Shown here: positions 38,299 through 49,837 of the stretch, piece after piece
How positions within the stretch are numbered: the stretch's first letter is position 1
Layout of the letters: the number at the start of each line of letters is the position of its first letter
NCBI RefSeq assembly: GCF_000757825.1
Contig: NZ_CP009451.1
Location: 1,736,001-1,800,000 of the forward strand
Origin: Cedecea neteri
GTDB taxonomy: Bacteria > Pseudomonadota > Gammaproteobacteria > Enterobacterales > Enterobacteriaceae
Length of the DNA: 64,000 bases
Reading direction: 5' to 3'
The notes under the pieces: model-generated
Told to the model about the DNA's origin: nothing
The model's input: only the letters and a program-made list of their open reading frames with translations
The model's database searches: none
Program-made: the position numbers and the translations under genes

Positions 38299-40440
38299 TC
38301 AGGCCTCTTTTAGGACTCGTACTCTGTAGATCCCATCCTCACCGAGTTTTGCACCATGAATATCGGTTTCGAAGCCGGGATAGTGCTCTCCAACCGAGCA
38401 AAGCATCAGCAGAAAGTCGAGCACCGCGCGGCTCTCTTTGGTGATAACCTCTCCCGGCATTACCACCGGAACGCCCGGCGGATAAGGCAGGATCATGTTG
38501 GCTGATACTCTCCCCAAAAGCTCTTCAATCTCCACCGTTTCTACGTTGCCTTTGACCTGCAGCTGATAGGCTTCGTGCGGCGTCATGCGCATTTCCGGCA
38601 GGACCTCAAAAGCGCGCAGCATCAGATCCGGCAGGTTATGCTGCTTGATGAGCTTGTGGATCCCCTGCGCCAGCGTCTGAATACGCATATTGCGATAAAA
38701 GTCAGGATCTTCCGCGTACAGATCCGGCAGCATATTCTTCACCCGCAGATTAAGATCGTAAGAGCGCTTAAACTCCGTCAACCCACGCAGCAGGCTTAGC
38801 GCTTTTGTCTTATCAATGCCGATGCTGAACAGGAACAGCAGGTTATACGGACCGGTTTTCTCTACCACAACGCCGCGCTCATCGAGAAACTTGGCCACCA
38901 GCGCCGCCGGGATCCCCTCTTCCGCCATCTCCCCCAACTCGCTCATGCCCGGTGTCAGGATGGTCACTTTGATCGGATCGAGATACATATGATCCGCATC
39001 GGCATCCCGGAAGCCGTGCCAGTCTTCTTCGCCTGGCGCAATAGGCCAGCACTCTGCCTCGTCAACATGATCGGGCTGCCAGATGTCGAAGAACCAGTCT
39101 TCTGATTCTTCACGCAGGCGCTGCACTTCCCGGCGGAAATGCAAAGCTCGCTCTACGGAACGGTTGATCAGCCTTTTACCGGGATTGCCGCGCATCATCG
39201 CCGCCGCGGTTTCAATGGAGGCCACCAGCGGGTAGCTCGGGGAAGTTGTGGTATGCATCATGTAGGCTTCGTTAAAGGTATCTTCATCGTAGTCACCTTT
39301 AATATGAATCAGCGAAGCCTGTGAGAAAGCCGCCAGCAGCTTATGGGTCGACTGGGTTTCATAGATAACCTTGCCCGGAACCCTGTCGCCACTCATGCCG
39401 CTTTTTCCCTGATAAATCGGGTGGAAATTGGTATAGGGCACCCACGCTGAATCAAAATGAATCGACGGCACATCCAGCGTTTTTTTGATGAAGTCGGTGT
39501 TATACAACAGCCCGTCGTAGGTTGAGTTGGTGACAACCGCGTGTACCGGCCACTTTGCATTCGGGGTTTCAGCGACCTTATTCTCGATATTTTCTCGAGT
39601 GAACTCGCGCTGTGGGATCCCCCCCAGAATACCCAGCGCGTTACGCGTAGGCTTCAGCCAGATCGGCACCAGGTTAGTCATCATCAGCAAATGGGTCAGT
39701 GACTTATGGCAGTTACGATCGACCAGTATTGTGCTGCCCGACGGCGCGGCGTACATGCCGACAATTTTGTTGGATGTCGAAGTGCCGTTGGTCACCATAT
39801 AGCTTTGCTCGGCGCCAAAAGTGCGGGCGATATACTCTTCTGCCTCCAGGTGAGGGCCGGTATGGTCAAGCAGTGAGCCCAGCTCCGTCACCGAAATAGA
39901 GACGTCGGCCTTCAGCGTGTTACCGCCGAAGAAGTCGTAAAACAGACAACCGACCGGGCTTTTTTGGTAGGCGGTACCGGCCATATGCCCTGGCGTACAG
40001 AAGGTATATTTCCCCTCTTTCACATAGGTGAACAGCGCTTTGGTCAGCGGCGGCGTAATCGTATCCAGGTACTCATCGGTGTACTGGCGAATACGCAGGG
40101 CGATGTCGTCGGCCGCGCTAAGCGCGTACTCGAAGAACCACAGCGCCATGCGCATTTCATTCACGCTAACATCCAGAGAAGAGTGGGTATTGATGAATGC
40201 GTACAGCGGCAGATCTTCATTTAGCAGGTTGATTTCGCTGCACAAGTCGAGGCTGTATTCGTCCCAGTCAAAAACAACGCCACAAATGCGCGGGTTGTGC
40301 TCAATCAGCTTAAGCAAGTCGGTACTGTTGGTCGGGTAGATGAGCTGAAAGCCGTGCAGTTCCAGCGCGCGATGAAGTTCCTTGATGGGCTCGTCTTTGT
40401 AGAAAACGCCGTGCGGCCCCATGATCGCAATGGTATTCAA
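38299..40440 (-). CDS. ldcC: Lysine decarboxylase, constitutive (LdcC)
   Basis: This 713-residue PLP-dependent decarboxylase of the ornithine/lysine/arginine class III family has a wing domain (about 1-130), a linker and core, and a C-terminal domain. The PLP lysine is Lys367 in ETQSTHKLLAAFSQ, the same position as in E. coli LdcC and CadA. It converts lysine to cadaverine and carbon dioxide. Its place beside accA identifies it as ldcC rather than the acid-induced cadA. A strong GGAGG precedes the ATG. No cadB-type antiporter is adjacent. Confidence 0.95.
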   Translation of the reverse strand: MNTIAIMGPHGVFYKDEPIKELHRALELHGFQLIYPTNSTDLLKLIEHNPRICGVVFDWDEYSLDLCSEINLLNEDLPLYAFINTHSSLDVSVNEMRMALWFFEYALSAADDIALRIRQYTDEYLDTITPPLTKALFTYVKEGKYTFCTPGHMAGTAYQKSPVGCLFYDFFGGNTLKADVSISVTELGSLLDHTGPHLEAEEYIARTFGAEQSYMVTNGTSTSNKIVGMYAAPSGSTILVDRNCHKSLTHLLMMTNLVPIWLKPTRNALGILGGIPQREFTRENIENKVAETPNAKWPVHAVVTNSTYDGLLYNTDFIKKTLDVPSIHFDSAWVPYTNFHPIYQGKSGMSGDRVPGKVIYETQSTHKLLAAFSQASLIHIKGDYDEDTFNEAYMMHTTTSPSYPLVASIETAAAMMRGNPGKRLINRSVERALHFRREVQRLREESEDWFFDIWQPDHVDEAECWPIAPGEEDWHGFRDADADHMYLDPIKVTILTPGMSELGEMAEEGIPAALVAKFLDERGVVVEKTGPYNLLFLFSIGIDKTKALSLLRGLTEFKRSYDLNLRVKNMLPDLYAEDPDFYRNMRIQTLAQGIHKLIKQHNLPDLMLRAFEVLPEMRMTPHEAYQLQVKGNVETVEIEELLGRVSANMILPYPPGVPVVMPGEVITKESRAVLDFLLMLCSVGEHYPGFETDIHGAKLGEDGIYRVRVLKEA

Positions 40441-40507
40441 TGTTCACCTCCTGGAAAAAGACTGTGCTAAGCATAGCGCAATGGGATTTTCCATGAAGCT
40501 ATAAATG

Positions 40508-40534
40508 CAAAAAGGGCCGGAAAATCCGACCCTT
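40508..40534 (-). terminator. Terminator of accA
   Basis: A 9-bp stem (AAGGGTCGG / CCGGCCCTT on the minus strand, one G-T pair) is followed by TTTTGC. It lies 22 bp beyond the accA stop and before ldcC. Confidence 0.72.
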
Positions 40535-40556
40535 ATCGTTATTCAACACCCTAAAA

Positions 40557-41516
40557 TCAGGCGTAGCCGTAGCTCATCAGACGCTGGTAGCGACGGTTTA
40601 ACAGCTCGTCTTTATTCAGCACATCGAGATCGGCCAGATCGGCCAGCAGCTGTGCACGCAGGGAAGCAGCCATCACTTCCGGGTTGCGGTGCGCGCCGCC
40701 CAGCGGCTCGGGGATCACGGTATCAATAAGCTTCAGCTCTTTCAGACGCGGAGCAACAATGCCCATTGCTTCTGCGGCCAGCGGAGCTTTATCGGCGCTT
40801 TTCCACAGAATGGACGCGCAGCCTTCTGGAGAGATAACGGAATAGGTGCTGTACTGCAGCATATTCACTTTGTCGCCCACGCCAATCGCCAGCGCGCCGC
40901 CGGAGCCACCTTCACCGATAACGGTACAGATGACCGGCACCTTCAGGCGGGACATTTCACGCAGGTTACGGGCAATCGCTTCAGACTGACCACGCTCTTC
41001 GGCGCCAACGCCCGGATAAGCTCCCGGCGTGTCGATGAAGGTGATGATCGGCATGTTAAAGCGTTCAGCCATTTCCATCAGGCGCAGCGCTTTGCGGTAG
41101 CCTTCCGGAGCCGGCATCCCGAAGTTACGACGGATTTTCTCTTTGGTTTCACGCCCTTTCTGATGACCAATGATCATCACCGGACGGCCTTCCAGACGAG
41201 CGATACCCCCGACAATGGCTTTATCGTCGGCATAGGCACGGTCACCCGCCAGTTCGTCAAACTCATCAAAAGCCAGACGAACGTAATCCAGGGTGTACGG
41301 ACGCTGCGGATGGCGCGCCAGCTGCGCTATCTGCCATGCGCCTAAATCAGCGAAGATCTTGCGGGTCAGCTCAACGCTTTTCTCGCGCAGACGCTGCACT
41401 TCTTCGTCCAGATTAATATCCAGTTTTTCATCCTGGCGGCTAACGGCCGTCAGGGAATCGATTTTCGCTTCCAGCTCTGCAATCGGCTGTTCGAAATCAA
41501 GGAAATTCAGACTCAT
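40557..41516 (-). CDS. accA: Acetyl-CoA carboxylase carboxyltransferase subunit alpha
   Basis: This 319-residue subunit of the carboxyltransferase half of acetyl-CoA carboxylase pairs with AccD to move the carboxyl group from biotin to acetyl-CoA, giving malonyl-CoA. The crotonase-like core is seen in [37 protein letters not shown] and [16 protein letters not shown], which form the oxyanion-hole region. It follows dnaE by 12 bp and may share its transcript, as in E. coli. Length equals the E. coli subunit. Confidence 0.97.
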   Translation of the reverse strand: MSLNFLDFEQPIAELEAKIDSLTAVSRQDEKLDINLDEEVQRLREKSVELTRKIFADLGAWQIAQLARHPQRPYTLDYVRLAFDEFDELAGDRAYADDKAIVGGIARLEGRPVMIIGHQKGRETKEKIRRNFGMPAPEGYRKALRLMEMAERFNMPIITFIDTPGAYPGVGAEERGQSEAIARNLREMSRLKVPVICTVIGEGGSGGALAIGVGDKVNMLQYSTYSVISPEGCASILWKSADKAPLAAEAMGIVAPRLKELKLIDTVIPEPLGGAHRNPEVMAASLRAQLLADLADLDVLNKDELLNRRYQRLMSYGYA

Positions 41517-41528
41517 AATATTCCTGTT

Positions 41529-44500
41529 TTAGTCAAACTCCAGTTCCACCTGCTCCGAACCAATCAGCGTTCGCAAATCGTTAAGTAAACGATCGCTAGG
41601 GGAAACACGCCATGTCGCACCGAAGCGCAACCGGGCTCGTGCATCCACCCTCTGATAGTAGAGATGTACTGGAATTGTCCCCGAACGATGGGGTTCCAGA
41701 GACTGACGGAGACGGTTTAAAAGCTGGTCATCAATTTGCCTGTCCGTCAGCGAGATAGCAAGCCCACGCGCGTACTTTTCACGGGCTTCGTCGATGTCCA
41801 TCAGCTCGCGGGCCGTCATTTTAAGCCCTCCGCTGAAGTCATCAAAGCTGACCTGTCCGCTGACGATCAGGATACGGTCTTTTTCCAGCAGATGCTGGTA
41901 TTTTTCTAGTGCATCTGTGAATAACATCACTTCCAGACGACCAGAGCGGTCATCCAGCGTACAGATGCCGATGCGATTACCTCGCTTGGTGACCATCACC
42001 CGCGAAGCAATCACCAGACCCGCAGCCGTGGTCATTTTACCACGTTCTGTCGGGTGCATCTCTTTCAGGCGCATGCCACCGACATAGCGCTCAATTTCTT
42101 TCAGGTACTGGTTAATCGGGTGGCCGGTAAGATACAGCCCAAGCGTTTCACGCTCCCCTTCCAGCACCACATGATCCGGCCATGGGGTCACGCTGGCGTA
42201 GGATTTTTCGACCTGCTCTGGCTCTTCTGCCAGTACGCCGAACATATCCGCCTGGCCGATGGCTTCCGCTTTCGCGTGCTGGTCGGCCGCTTTCAGCGCA
42301 TCACCTAAAGCGTTCATCAGTGCGGCACGGTGCGGCCCAAGCCGGTCAAATGCCCCGGACATAATGAGTTTTTCCAGCACCCTGCGATTCAGCTTTTTGA
42401 TATCGGAGCGAGCACATAAATCAAAGAGATCGAGGAAGTGTCCGCCCTGATTTCGCGCCTCGATAATGGCTTCAATAGGGCCTTCGCCCACGCCTTTGAT
42501 CGCGCCGATACCGTAAACAATTTCCCCGTCATCGTTAACGTGGAAATGATAAAGACCAGAGTTAATGTCCGGCGACAGAACTTTCAGCCCCATGCGCCAG
42601 CACTCATCCACCAGGCCAACCACTTTCTCGGTATTATCCATATCGGCGGTCATTACGGCCGCCATAAATTCTGCCGGATAGTGCGCCTTCAGCCACAGCG
42701 TCTGGTAAGAAACCAAAGCATAGGCGGCGGAGTGAGATTTGTTAAAGCCGTACCCGGCAAATTTCTCCACCAGGTCAAAGATTTTCATCGACAGCTCGCC
42801 GTCGACGCCGTTATTTATCGCGCCCTCTTCAAAGGTGCCGCGCTGCTTGGCCATTTCTTCCGGTTTCTTTTTACCCATCGCACGGCGCAGCATGTCCGCG
42901 CCGCCAAGGGTATAACCAGAAAGTACCTGGGCAATCTGCATAACCTGTTCCTGATACAGGATGATGCCGTAGGTTGGCTCCAGTACCGGTTTCAGGCTTT
43001 CGTGCTGCCATTCCACGTCCGGATAAGAAATCGCTTCGCGCCCGTGCTTACGGTCGATGAAGTTATCTACCATCCCTGACTGCAGCGGGCCCGGGCGGAA
43101 CAGGGCCACGAGGGCAATCATATCTTCGAAGCAGTCAGGCTGCAGACGCTTAATCAGGTCCTTCATGCCGCGCGATTCAAGCTGGAAGACCGCAGTGGTT
43201 TCCGAGCGCTGCAGCATGTCGAAGCTTTTCTTGTCCTCGAGCGGGATGGCGGCGATATCAATCGGCTCCAGCCCCTGTTTTGCCCGACGCGGGTTGATCA
43301 TTTTCAGCGCCCAGTCGATGATCGTCAGCGTACGCAGCCCCAGGAAGTCAAACTTCACCAGGCCGGCATATTCAACGTCGTTTTTATCAAACTGGGTAAC
43401 AGGGTGCTGCCCCTGATCGTCACAATAAAGCGGCGCAAAATCAGTAATTTTGGTCGGCGCAATAACCACGCCACCGGCGTGCTTCCCGGCATTACGCGTA
43501 ACGCCTTCCAGCTTGCGCGCCATGTCGATCAGCGCTTTAACCTCTTCGTCAGCTTCGTAGATCTCCGGCAGTTGAGGCTCGGCCTCGAAGGCTTTCGCCA
43601 ACGTCATACCGGGATCGGGTGGAACCAGCTTGGAGATACGATCGACAAAGCCGTATGGGTGGCCGAGCACGCGGCCTACGTCACGAATAACCGCTTTCGC
43701 CGCCATCGTACCGAAGGTAATGATCTGCGAAACGGCTTCACGGCCATACATTTCCGATACGTGGTCGATAACCTGGTCACGTTTTTCCATGCAGAAATCG
43801 ACGTCGAAGTCCGGCATCGAAACACGTTCCGGGTTAAGGAAACGTTCGAACAGCAGGTCAAATTCAAGCGGATCGAGATCGGTGATTTTCAGCGCATAGG
43901 CCACCAGCGACCCCGCACCGGAACCACGCCCCGGTCCCACAGGCACGCCGTTATCCTTGGACCACTGGATAAATTCCATCACGATCAGGAAGTAGCCGGG
44001 GAACCCCATCTGGTTAATAACCTGCAGCTCGATGTCCAGACGCTCGTCGTATTCAGGGCGTTTTTGTGCTCGCTCGTCAGGATCCGGGAACAGGAACTCA
44101 AGACGCTCCTCCAGCCCTTCTTTGGATTTCATGACCAGGAAATCTTCGGTGGTCATTTCACCGGTAGGGAACTGCGGCAGGAAGTATTCGCCAAGGCGCA
44201 CGGTAACGTTGCAGCGTTTTGCGATTTCGACGCTGTTTTCCAGCGCTTCCGGAATATCCGAGAACAGCTCGCACATCTCTTCTTCGCTACGCATATATTG
44301 CTGAGCGGAGTAATTGCGCGGGCGCTTAGGATCGTCCAGCGTGAAGCCGTCGTGGATAGCTACGCGGATTTCATGCGCGTCAAAGTCGCCAGCGTCGATA
44401 AAACGGACGTCATTGGTTGCCACCACCGGCAGGCCGCGTTCGTCAGCCAGCGCTACGGCGGCGTGGAGATAGTTCTCTTCGTCCACTCGACCGGTACGAA

Positions 44501-45011
44501 TCAATTCCAGATAGAAGCGATCGGCAAAATGCTGCTGCCAGAATTCCAGACACTGATCGACCAGCGGCTGATTCCCACGAAGCAGGCTTTTACCAATATC
44601 TCCCATGCGCCCGCCGGACAGCAGGATCAGACCTTCATTTAGCTCAACCAGCCATTCACGGTCAATTATTGGGCCCGCGGCGCCGTAGCCACGCTGATAG
44701 GCACGAGAAATCAGTAAGGTAAGATTTTGGTAACCTTCGTTGTTCGCGGCCAGCACCGTCAAATGACTCAGTTCGTCACCCAACAGCTCGTTAGCCACGT
44801 TGAAGTCTGCGCCGATGATAGGCTTAATGCCGGCACCATGGCCGGAACCGTAGAATTTCACCAGCCCGCAGAGGTTGGTAAAATCGGTGATAGCGAGAGC
44901 AGGCATGCCCAGCGCCGCGGCTTTTTTTACCAGCGGCCCGGTTTTAGCCAGCCCATCAATCATGGAATAGTCGCTGTGCACCCGAAGGTGAATGAAACGT
45001 GGTTCAGCCAT
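41529..45011 (-). CDS. dnaE: DNA polymerase III alpha subunit
   Basis: This 1160-residue replicative polymerase has the same length as E. coli DnaE. It has an N-terminal PHP domain ([15 protein letters not shown]), then palm, thumb and fingers, a helix-hairpin-helix, the beta-clamp-binding motif QADMFG near residue 920, an OB fold, and a C-terminal tau-binding region. The catalytic aspartates are in MPDFDVDFC and [11 protein letters not shown]. It forms the Pol III core with DnaQ (also in this window). It lies between rnhB and accA in the lpx-dnaE-accA macro-operon. Confidence 0.98.
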   Translation of the reverse strand: MAEPRFIHLRVHSDYSMIDGLAKTGPLVKKAAALGMPALAITDFTNLCGLVKFYGSGHGAGIKPIIGADFNVANELLGDELSHLTVLAANNEGYQNLTLLISRAYQRGYGAAGPIIDREWLVELNEGLILLSGGRMGDIGKSLLRGNQPLVDQCLEFWQQHFADRFYLELIRTGRVDEENYLHAAVALADERGLPVVATNDVRFIDAGDFDAHEIRVAIHDGFTLDDPKRPRNYSAQQYMRSEEEMCELFSDIPEALENSVEIAKRCNVTVRLGEYFLPQFPTGEMTTEDFLVMKSKEGLEERLEFLFPDPDERAQKRPEYDERLDIELQVINQMGFPGYFLIVMEFIQWSKDNGVPVGPGRGSGAGSLVAYALKITDLDPLEFDLLFERFLNPERVSMPDFDVDFCMEKRDQVIDHVSEMYGREAVSQIITFGTMAAKAVIRDVGRVLGHPYGFVDRISKLVPPDPGMTLAKAFEAEPQLPEIYEADEEVKALIDMARKLEGVTRNAGKHAGGVVIAPTKITDFAPLYCDDQGQHPVTQFDKNDVEYAGLVKFDFLGLRTLTIIDWALKMINPRRAKQGLEPIDIAAIPLEDKKSFDMLQRSETTAVFQLESRGMKDLIKRLQPDCFEDMIALVALFRPGPLQSGMVDNFIDRKHGREAISYPDVEWQHESLKPVLEPTYGIILYQEQVMQIAQVLSGYTLGGADMLRRAMGKKKPEEMAKQRGTFEEGAINNGVDGELSMKIFDLVEKFAGYGFNKSHSAAYALVSYQTLWLKAHYPAEFMAAVMTADMDNTEKVVGLVDECWRMGLKVLSPDINSGLYHFHVNDDGEIVYGIGAIKGVGEGPIEAIIEARNQGGHFLDLFDLCARSDIKKLNRRVLEKLIMSGAFDRLGPHRAALMNALGDALKAADQHAKAEAIGQADMFGVLAEEPEQVEKSYASVTPWPDHVVLEGERETLGLYLTGHPINQYLKEIERYVGGMRLKEMHPTERGKMTTAAGLVIASRVMVTKRGNRIGICTLDDRSGRLEVMLFTDALEKYQHLLEKDRILIVSGQVSFDDFSGGLKMTARELMDIDEAREKYARGLAISLTDRQIDDQLLNRLRQSLEPHRSGTIPVHLYYQRVDARARLRFGATWRVSPSDRLLNDLRTLIGSEQVELEFD

Positions 45012-45045
45012 CTCTCACCAATTACTCTGTATCAGCTACTCGCGC

Positions 45046-45642
45046 TCAGGACACCAGCCCAAGCACGCGTTTGACGGGACCGAAGCTGCGGCGATGATGC
45101 TCGGTGGCGCCATGCTCGGCCAGCTTTTCAAGATGAAAAGCGGTTGGATAGCCCTTGTGTTGGGCAAAACCGTATTGCGGGAAGCTAAGATCCAGCTCGG
45201 CCATTTCACGATCGCGCGTGACCTTGGCAAGTATTGACGCCGCGCTGATTTCTGCAACCCGGCTGTCGCCTTTTACCACCGCCAGCGACGGCACAGGCAG
45301 CGCAGGGCAACGGTTTCCATCGATCAGCACGTATTCCGGCACTACGCTCAAGCCTGCGACAGCACGCTGCATTGCCAGCATGGTGGCATGCAGGATATTG
45401 ATTTTATCGATCTCTTCCGGCTCGGCGCGGCCCAGACTCCAGCTCAGCGCTTTCTCAATTATCTCGTCATACAGCGCCAGGCGACGCTTCTCTGATAGTT
45501 TTTTTGAATCTGCCAGGCCCACGATCGGCCTTGCCGGATCGAGGATCACCGCAGCGGTAACGACTGCGCCAACCAAAGGCCCGCGGCCCACTTCATCAAC
45601 GCCTGCAACGAGATGCGTATGCGGGTAAACGAATTCGATCAT
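45046..45642 (-). CDS. rnhB: Ribonuclease HII
   Basis: This 198-residue type 2 ribonuclease H cuts at single ribonucleotides in DNA to start ribonucleotide excision repair. The active-site residues are Asp16 and Glu17 in [10 protein letters not shown], Asp in VLIDGNRCP, and a further acidic residue near the C-terminal half. The ATG at 45642 overlaps the lpxB stop by four bases and gives the E. coli length; a longer frame runs into lpxB. With rnhA at 13115 the window carries both cellular RNase H types. Confidence 0.96.
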   Translation of the reverse strand: MIEFVYPHTHLVAGVDEVGRGPLVGAVVTAAVILDPARPIVGLADSKKLSEKRRLALYDEIIEKALSWSLGRAEPEEIDKINILHATMLAMQRAVAGLSVVPEYVLIDGNRCPALPVPSLAVVKGDSRVAEISAASILAKVTRDREMAELDLSFPQYGFAQHKGYPTAFHLEKLAEHGATEHHRRSFGPVKRVLGLVS

Positions 45643-46787
45643 TGAGCCAGCTCCAGCACGGCGTCCGCCGCCTGTTGGTCCGCGTTGCAACGGATCTGCT
45701 GATGCAACGCCCGGAAGGTATCGTGCATTTGATGACTGACCGCGCCGTCTTCCAGCAGTGGCTCCAGCGCACAGGCAAGCCCGATAGGCTCACACTCGTT
45801 TTGCAGCAGTTCTTTAACCAGCTCACGCCCTGCCAGCAGATTAGGCAGGGAAACATAGTCAGTTTTCACCAGGCGCTTCGCCAGCCAGAAGGTAAACGGC
45901 TTCATGCGATAGCCTACGACCATCGGGCATTTCGCCAGCATACATTCAAGCGCCGCCGTACCGGAGGCCAGAAGCGCTGCGTCGCTGGCAATCATCGCTT
46001 CACGTGCTTTTCCATCAAGCAGATGGACGTGTAGCTCTGGGGCAATCTCGGCCTTAATTTTTTCAAACTGCTCGCGACGTTTTGCATTCACCAGCGGCAC
46101 GACAACTTCCAGCGCAGGCCAGCGCTTACGCAGTAATTGAGCGGTTCTCAGGAAGTCCGCGCTGAGCATTTCGACCTCAGCGCCGCGGCTGCCGGGCAGC
46201 AGCGCCAGGCATTTTGCATCAGGCGCAATACCTAACGTTGCGCGAGCGGCATTTTTATCCGGATCCAGCGGCATGGCATCTGCCATGGTGTGCCCGATGA
46301 AGCGACACGGGACGTTAAACCGGTCGTAAAACGCTTTTTCGAAAGGCAGAAAAGCCAGCACCAGATCGGTCGATCTGCCAATTTTGAAAACGCGTTTTTG
46401 TCGCCATGCCCAAACGGACGGGCTGACGTAGTGGATCGTGCGGATCCCCTGCTTCTTGAGGTTGCCTTCGAGGGTAATGTTGAAATCCGGCGCATCGATG
46501 CCGACGAACACGTCCGGCTGCAGCTCGGTGAAGCGCTTCGTGAGGTCACTGCGGATGTGAAGCAGGCGGCGTAAACGGCCCAGCACTTCAACAATGCCCA
46601 TGACCGCAAGCTCTTCCATCTCATACCAGGTTTCACAACCTTCGGCCTGCATGAGCGGCCCGGCTACGCCAACAAAGCGAGCATCAGGCACGCGGGCTTT
46701 AAGTTCGCGGATGAGACCGGCACCAAGAATATCGCCGGAAGTTTCTCCGGCGACCAGGGCAATCGTGAGGGGACGACCAGGCTTCAT
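45639..46787 (-). CDS. lpxB: Lipid-A-disaccharide synthase LpxB
   Basis: This 382-residue glycosyltransferase (family 19) joins UDP-2,3-diacylglucosamine and lipid X to form the tetraacyl disaccharide of lipid A at the inner-membrane surface. Conserved segments include [40 protein letters not shown] residues and [13 protein letters not shown]. Length equals E. coli LpxB. It starts one base after the lpxA stop and overlaps rnhB by four bases, showing tight coupling in the lpxD-fabZ-lpxA-lpxB-rnhB-dnaE order. Confidence 0.97.
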   Translation of the reverse strand: MKPGRPLTIALVAGETSGDILGAGLIRELKARVPDARFVGVAGPLMQAEGCETWYEMEELAVMGIVEVLGRLRRLLHIRSDLTKRFTELQPDVFVGIDAPDFNITLEGNLKKQGIRTIHYVSPSVWAWRQKRVFKIGRSTDLVLAFLPFEKAFYDRFNVPCRFIGHTMADAMPLDPDKNAARATLGIAPDAKCLALLPGSRGAEVEMLSADFLRTAQLLRKRWPALEVVVPLVNAKRREQFEKIKAEIAPELHVHLLDGKAREAMIASDAALLASGTAALECMLAKCPMVVGYRMKPFTFWLAKRLVKTDYVSLPNLLAGRELVKELLQNECEPIGLACALEPLLEDGAVSHQMHDTFRALHQQIRCNADQQAADAVLELAQ

Positions 46788-47576
46788 TTAGCGAATCAAA
46801 CCACGCGTGGAGCGCGCAAAGAATTCAACAAATGCGTTCACTTCCGGATGCTGAGCTGCAATTTCAGCAATTTCCGGCTTCGCCTCTTCAAGCGTTTTGC
46901 CGCTGCGATAGAGGATCTTGTAGGCGTTACGAATAGCGTGCAGCGCCTCTTTGCTGAAACCGCGACGCTTCAGGCCTTCGATGTTCACGCCAAACGGTGT
47001 CGCATGGTTGCCCTGCGCGATAACGTAAGGTGGAACGTCCTGCGCGACGCCGGAACAGCCGCCAACCATAACGTGAGCACCGATGATGCAGAACTGATGC
47101 ACCGCGGTCATCCCACCGATGATGGCGTGATCCCCAATTTGTACGTGACCTGCGAGCGTTGCGTTGTTCGCGAGGATAACGCGATCGCCAACCCGACAAT
47201 CATGCGCAATATGCGCATTGATCATCAGCAGGTTATCGCTACCCACCTTCGTCAATCCCTCGTCTTGTACCGTTCCGCGGTGGATGGTGACGCTTTCGCG
47301 AATGCGGTTGCGATCGCCAATTTCCACACGAGTCGGCTCACCCGCATATTTCAGATCCTGATTAACTTCACCGATAGACGCGAACTGGTAAATCTCGTTA
47401 TCACGGCCAATTTTAGTATGGCCGTTTACGACAACATGGGATTTCAGTACCGTACCTTCGCCGATTTCAACGTTTGGACCTACGAGACAAAACGGGCCAA
47501 TGTGGACGTTAGCGCCGATAACGGCACCCTCTTCCACGATAGCGGTTGGATGAATAAAGGCGGACTTATCAATCAC
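46788..47576 (-). CDS. lpxA: UDP-N-acetylglucosamine O-acyltransferase LpxA
   Basis: This 262-residue left-handed beta-helix acyltransferase is the first enzyme of lipid A synthesis, transferring R-3-hydroxymyristate from acyl carrier protein to UDP-GlcNAc. The hexapeptide repeats run from residue 1 to about 190, followed by a helical C-terminus. The catalytic base is His125 in [12 protein letters not shown]. Gly173 in GCSGVAQDV sits where the acyl-chain ruler lies. It directly abuts lpxB and follows fabZ by 3 bp. Confidence 0.97.
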   Translation of the reverse strand: MIDKSAFIHPTAIVEEGAVIGANVHIGPFCLVGPNVEIGEGTVLKSHVVVNGHTKIGRDNEIYQFASIGEVNQDLKYAGEPTRVEIGDRNRIRESVTIHRGTVQDEGLTKVGSDNLLMINAHIAHDCRVGDRVILANNATLAGHVQIGDHAIIGGMTAVHQFCIIGAHVMVGGCSGVAQDVPPYVIAQGNHATPFGVNIEGLKRRGFSKEALHAIRNAYKILYRSGKTLEEAKPEIAEIAAQHPEVNAFVEFFARSTRGLIR

Positions 47577-47579
47577 GTA

Positions 47580-48035
47580 TTAGGCCTCCCGGCTGCGTGC
47601 GCACATCATGGTTGCTTCGCAGACAATTTTTCCGTCAACGGTCGCAACGCCTTTGAAACGCGTCAGACCACGACGAGTTTTCTCAAAGGTGACTTCCATA
47701 ACCATCTGATCGCCTGGCACGACCGGGCGCTTGAAGCGCGCTTCATCGATACCAGCAAAATAGTACAGTTCACCAGGCTCAAGTTTACCCACGCTTTTAA
47801 ACGCCAGAATACCGGTAGCCTGCGCCATGGCTTCCAGAATCAGCACGCCTGGGAAAATTGGCTTGCCCGGGAAGTGGCCCTGGAAAAACGGCTCATTTAC
47901 AGAGACATTTTTTACTGCGCGCAGAAAACGACCTTCTTCAAAATCCAGCACGCGGTCAACCAGCAAGAACGGATAACGGTGCGGCAGAAGCTCTAAAATC
48001 TCTTCAATGTGCAGAGTATGAGTGTCAGTTGTCAA
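47580..48035 (-). CDS. fabZ: 3-hydroxyacyl-ACP dehydratase FabZ
   Basis: This 151-residue hot-dog-fold dehydratase of fatty acid elongation has catalytic His54 in [11 protein letters not shown] and Glu68 in LILEAMAQ. The start is a TTG at 48035 preceded by AGGAAG, as in E. coli, giving [14 protein letters not shown]. It competes with LpxA and LpxC for 3-hydroxymyristoyl-ACP, so clustering with lpxA and lpxD ties fatty acid and lipid A synthesis together. A 148-bp gap separates it from lpxD. Confidence 0.96.
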   Translation of the reverse strand: MTTDTHTLHIEEILELLPHRYPFLLVDRVLDFEEGRFLRAVKNVSVNEPFFQGHFPGKPIFPGVLILEAMAQATGILAFKSVGKLEPGELYYFAGIDEARFKRPVVPGDQMVMEVTFEKTRRGLTRFKGVATVDGKIVCEATMMCARSREA

Positions 48036-48183
48036 AATACTCTTCCTGTCTAAATATTCTAAATGACAATAATAACACGGCCTGCGGCTATCAAAGAAAG
48101 CCAGCAGGCCGCAAATCAAAACGCGCGGCTCACGCTCCAACCCTTATGGCCGGAAGCACGGCAGCGCAGGGAGCAGGCGACGA

Positions 48184-49209
48184 TCAGTCTTGTTGATTGA
48201 CCTTACGTTCGATGGTTTTTAAGCGTTTGCTCATCTCATCGATATTCATCACCAGGGCAGCGGTTTTACGCCACGCTTTATTAGGCTGCAGTGGGATCCC
48301 CGAGGAGTAAACCCCTGGTTCGGTGATCGGGCGCATTACCATGCCCATACCGGTCACGGTCACCTTGTCACAGATTTCCATATGGCCGTTGATCACGCTG
48401 GCACCACCAATCATGCAATAACGGCCAATTTTCAGGCTGCCTGCCATGATAACGCCACCCGCAACCGCAGTATTGTCGCCAATCACAACGTTATGTGCAA
48501 TCTGGCACTGGTTATCAATGATAACACCATTGCCGATAATCGTGTCATCCAGTGCACCGCGGTCGATAGTTGTGCAGGCGCCAATCTCAACGCGATCGCC
48601 AATAATCACCCGGCCCAGCTGAGGAATCTTCACCCAGTTACCGCGATCGTTGGCATAACCGAAGCCGTCAGAGCCAATCACAGTACTGGACTGAATCAGG
48701 CATTGGGCGCCGATTTCGATGTTGTGATAGATGGAGACATTCGCCCACAAACGGCTGCCAGCGCCGATTTTGGTATTTTTGCCTACGAAACAGCCCGCGC
48801 CAATAACCACGTTATCGCCAAGCTCAACGCCCGATTCGATAACGGCATTCGCGCCGACGGAAACATTATGACCAAGCTTAGCCGTCGCATCGATCGCCGC
48901 GCTGGGTGCGATATCACTTGCAGGCTGAGGCGTGGTATCAAGAATTTGTGCCATACGGGCATAGGTCAGGTAGGGATTCTTCACTACCAGCGCCGCACTT
49001 TTGGCGTAAGGGAGGTCGGCTTCGGTCATGACGACGGCAGAAGCCTGGCAGACTGCCAGATGTTCACGATAACGAGGATTAACCATGAACGTGATGTGGC
49101 CAGACTGAGCAGTTTGCATAGATGCAACGCCGGTGATGACGAGATCGCCATCACCGTGCAATTCTGCATCCAACTGCTGGGCTAATTCAGCCAGTCGAAT
49201 TGAAGACAT
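48184..49209 (-). CDS. lpxD: UDP-3-O-(3-hydroxymyristoyl)glucosamine N-acyltransferase LpxD
   Basis: This 341-residue beta-helix acyltransferase performs the third step of lipid A synthesis, adding a second hydroxymyristate to the amino group. The N-terminal uridine-binding domain (about 1-100) is followed by hexapeptide repeats (about 100-310) and a C-terminal helix. Catalytic His239 is in [12 protein letters not shown], the E. coli position. It follows skp by 3 bp on the same strand. Confidence 0.97.
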   Translation of the reverse strand: MSSIRLAELAQQLDAELHGDGDLVITGVASMQTAQSGHITFMVNPRYREHLAVCQASAVVMTEADLPYAKSAALVVKNPYLTYARMAQILDTTPQPASDIAPSAAIDATAKLGHNVSVGANAVIESGVELGDNVVIGAGCFVGKNTKIGAGSRLWANVSIYHNIEIGAQCLIQSSTVIGSDGFGYANDRGNWVKIPQLGRVIIGDRVEIGACTTIDRGALDDTIIGNGVIIDNQCQIAHNVVIGDNTAVAGGVIMAGSLKIGRYCMIGGASVINGHMEICDKVTVTGMGMVMRPITEPGVYSSGIPLQPNKAWRKTAALVMNIDEMSKRLKTIERKVNQQD

Positions 49210-49212
49210 TAC

Positions 49213-49713
49213 TTATTTAACCTGTTTCAGTACGTCTGCAGTGATGTCTTTCACGTCGTTACCTGCGTAAGCAACGGTGTTTGCATCCAGAACAACATCA
49301 TAACCTTTGTCATCTGCAACTTTCTTCACAGCGGCCTGGATACGAGTAACCAGTTTGCTGCGCTCTTCGTTGGAACGACGGTTGCGATCCTGCTCAAAAG
49401 CCTGTGCTTTTTCGGAGAACGACTGACGTTGAGCCATCACGTCTTTTTCCATTTTGCTGCGATCTGAAGCTTTCATGGTTGAACCATCGCGCTGCAGGCG
49501 TTGCATTTTGGATTGCAGATCGTTTTCCATCCCCTGCAGTTCGCCGGCACGGCCTTTGAACTCATTTTCCAGGGTTTTAGAAACACCAGTGCTTTGTGCG
49601 ACCTGTTGGAACAGGTTGCCCATGTTAACTACTGCGATGCTGGAGGCAGCCTGAGCGCCGGCTGAAGCAACCATAGCAATCCCGAGACCTGCGGCAACTA
49701 ACCACTTTTTCAC
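49213..49713 (-). CDS. skp: Periplasmic chaperone Skp (OmpH)
   Basis: This 166-residue periplasmic chaperone has a signal peptide ending AGAQA and the long charged helical tentacles (about residues 45-135, rich in K, E, Q and R). The trimer holds unfolded outer-membrane proteins on their way to the Bam complex. The start codon is GTG at 49713, as in E. coli, with AAGGAG upstream. It is a few residues longer than the 161-residue E. coli protein. It lies between bamA and lpxD. Confidence 0.95.
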   Translation of the reverse strand: MKKWLVAAGLGIAMVASAGAQAASSIAVVNMGNLFQQVAQSTGVSKTLENEFKGRAGELQGMENDLQSKMQRLQRDGSTMKASDRSKMEKDVMAQRQSFSEKAQAFEQDRNRRSNEERSKLVTRIQAAVKKVADDKGYDVVLDANTVAYAGNDVKDITADVLKQVK

Positions 49714-49837
49714 AATAAACTCCTTACCATCCCATAGGTGTCCGAAGACACTGTTTTTTTGCGAACACCCGCGAACTGACTAAGCGGCTAACGGGTGCAA
49801 CGCCTCACTGCTGTTGCGTTCCTTCGCGCAGAACAAA

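Noticed and set aside
43404-44642. A 412-codon open frame on the plus strand
   Set aside because: It lies antisense inside dnaE and has no recognisable domain or ribosome-binding site.
46848-47996. A 382-codon open frame on the plus strand
   Set aside because: It lies antisense to lpxA and fabZ. Hexapeptide-repeat codon patterns keep the opposite frame open.
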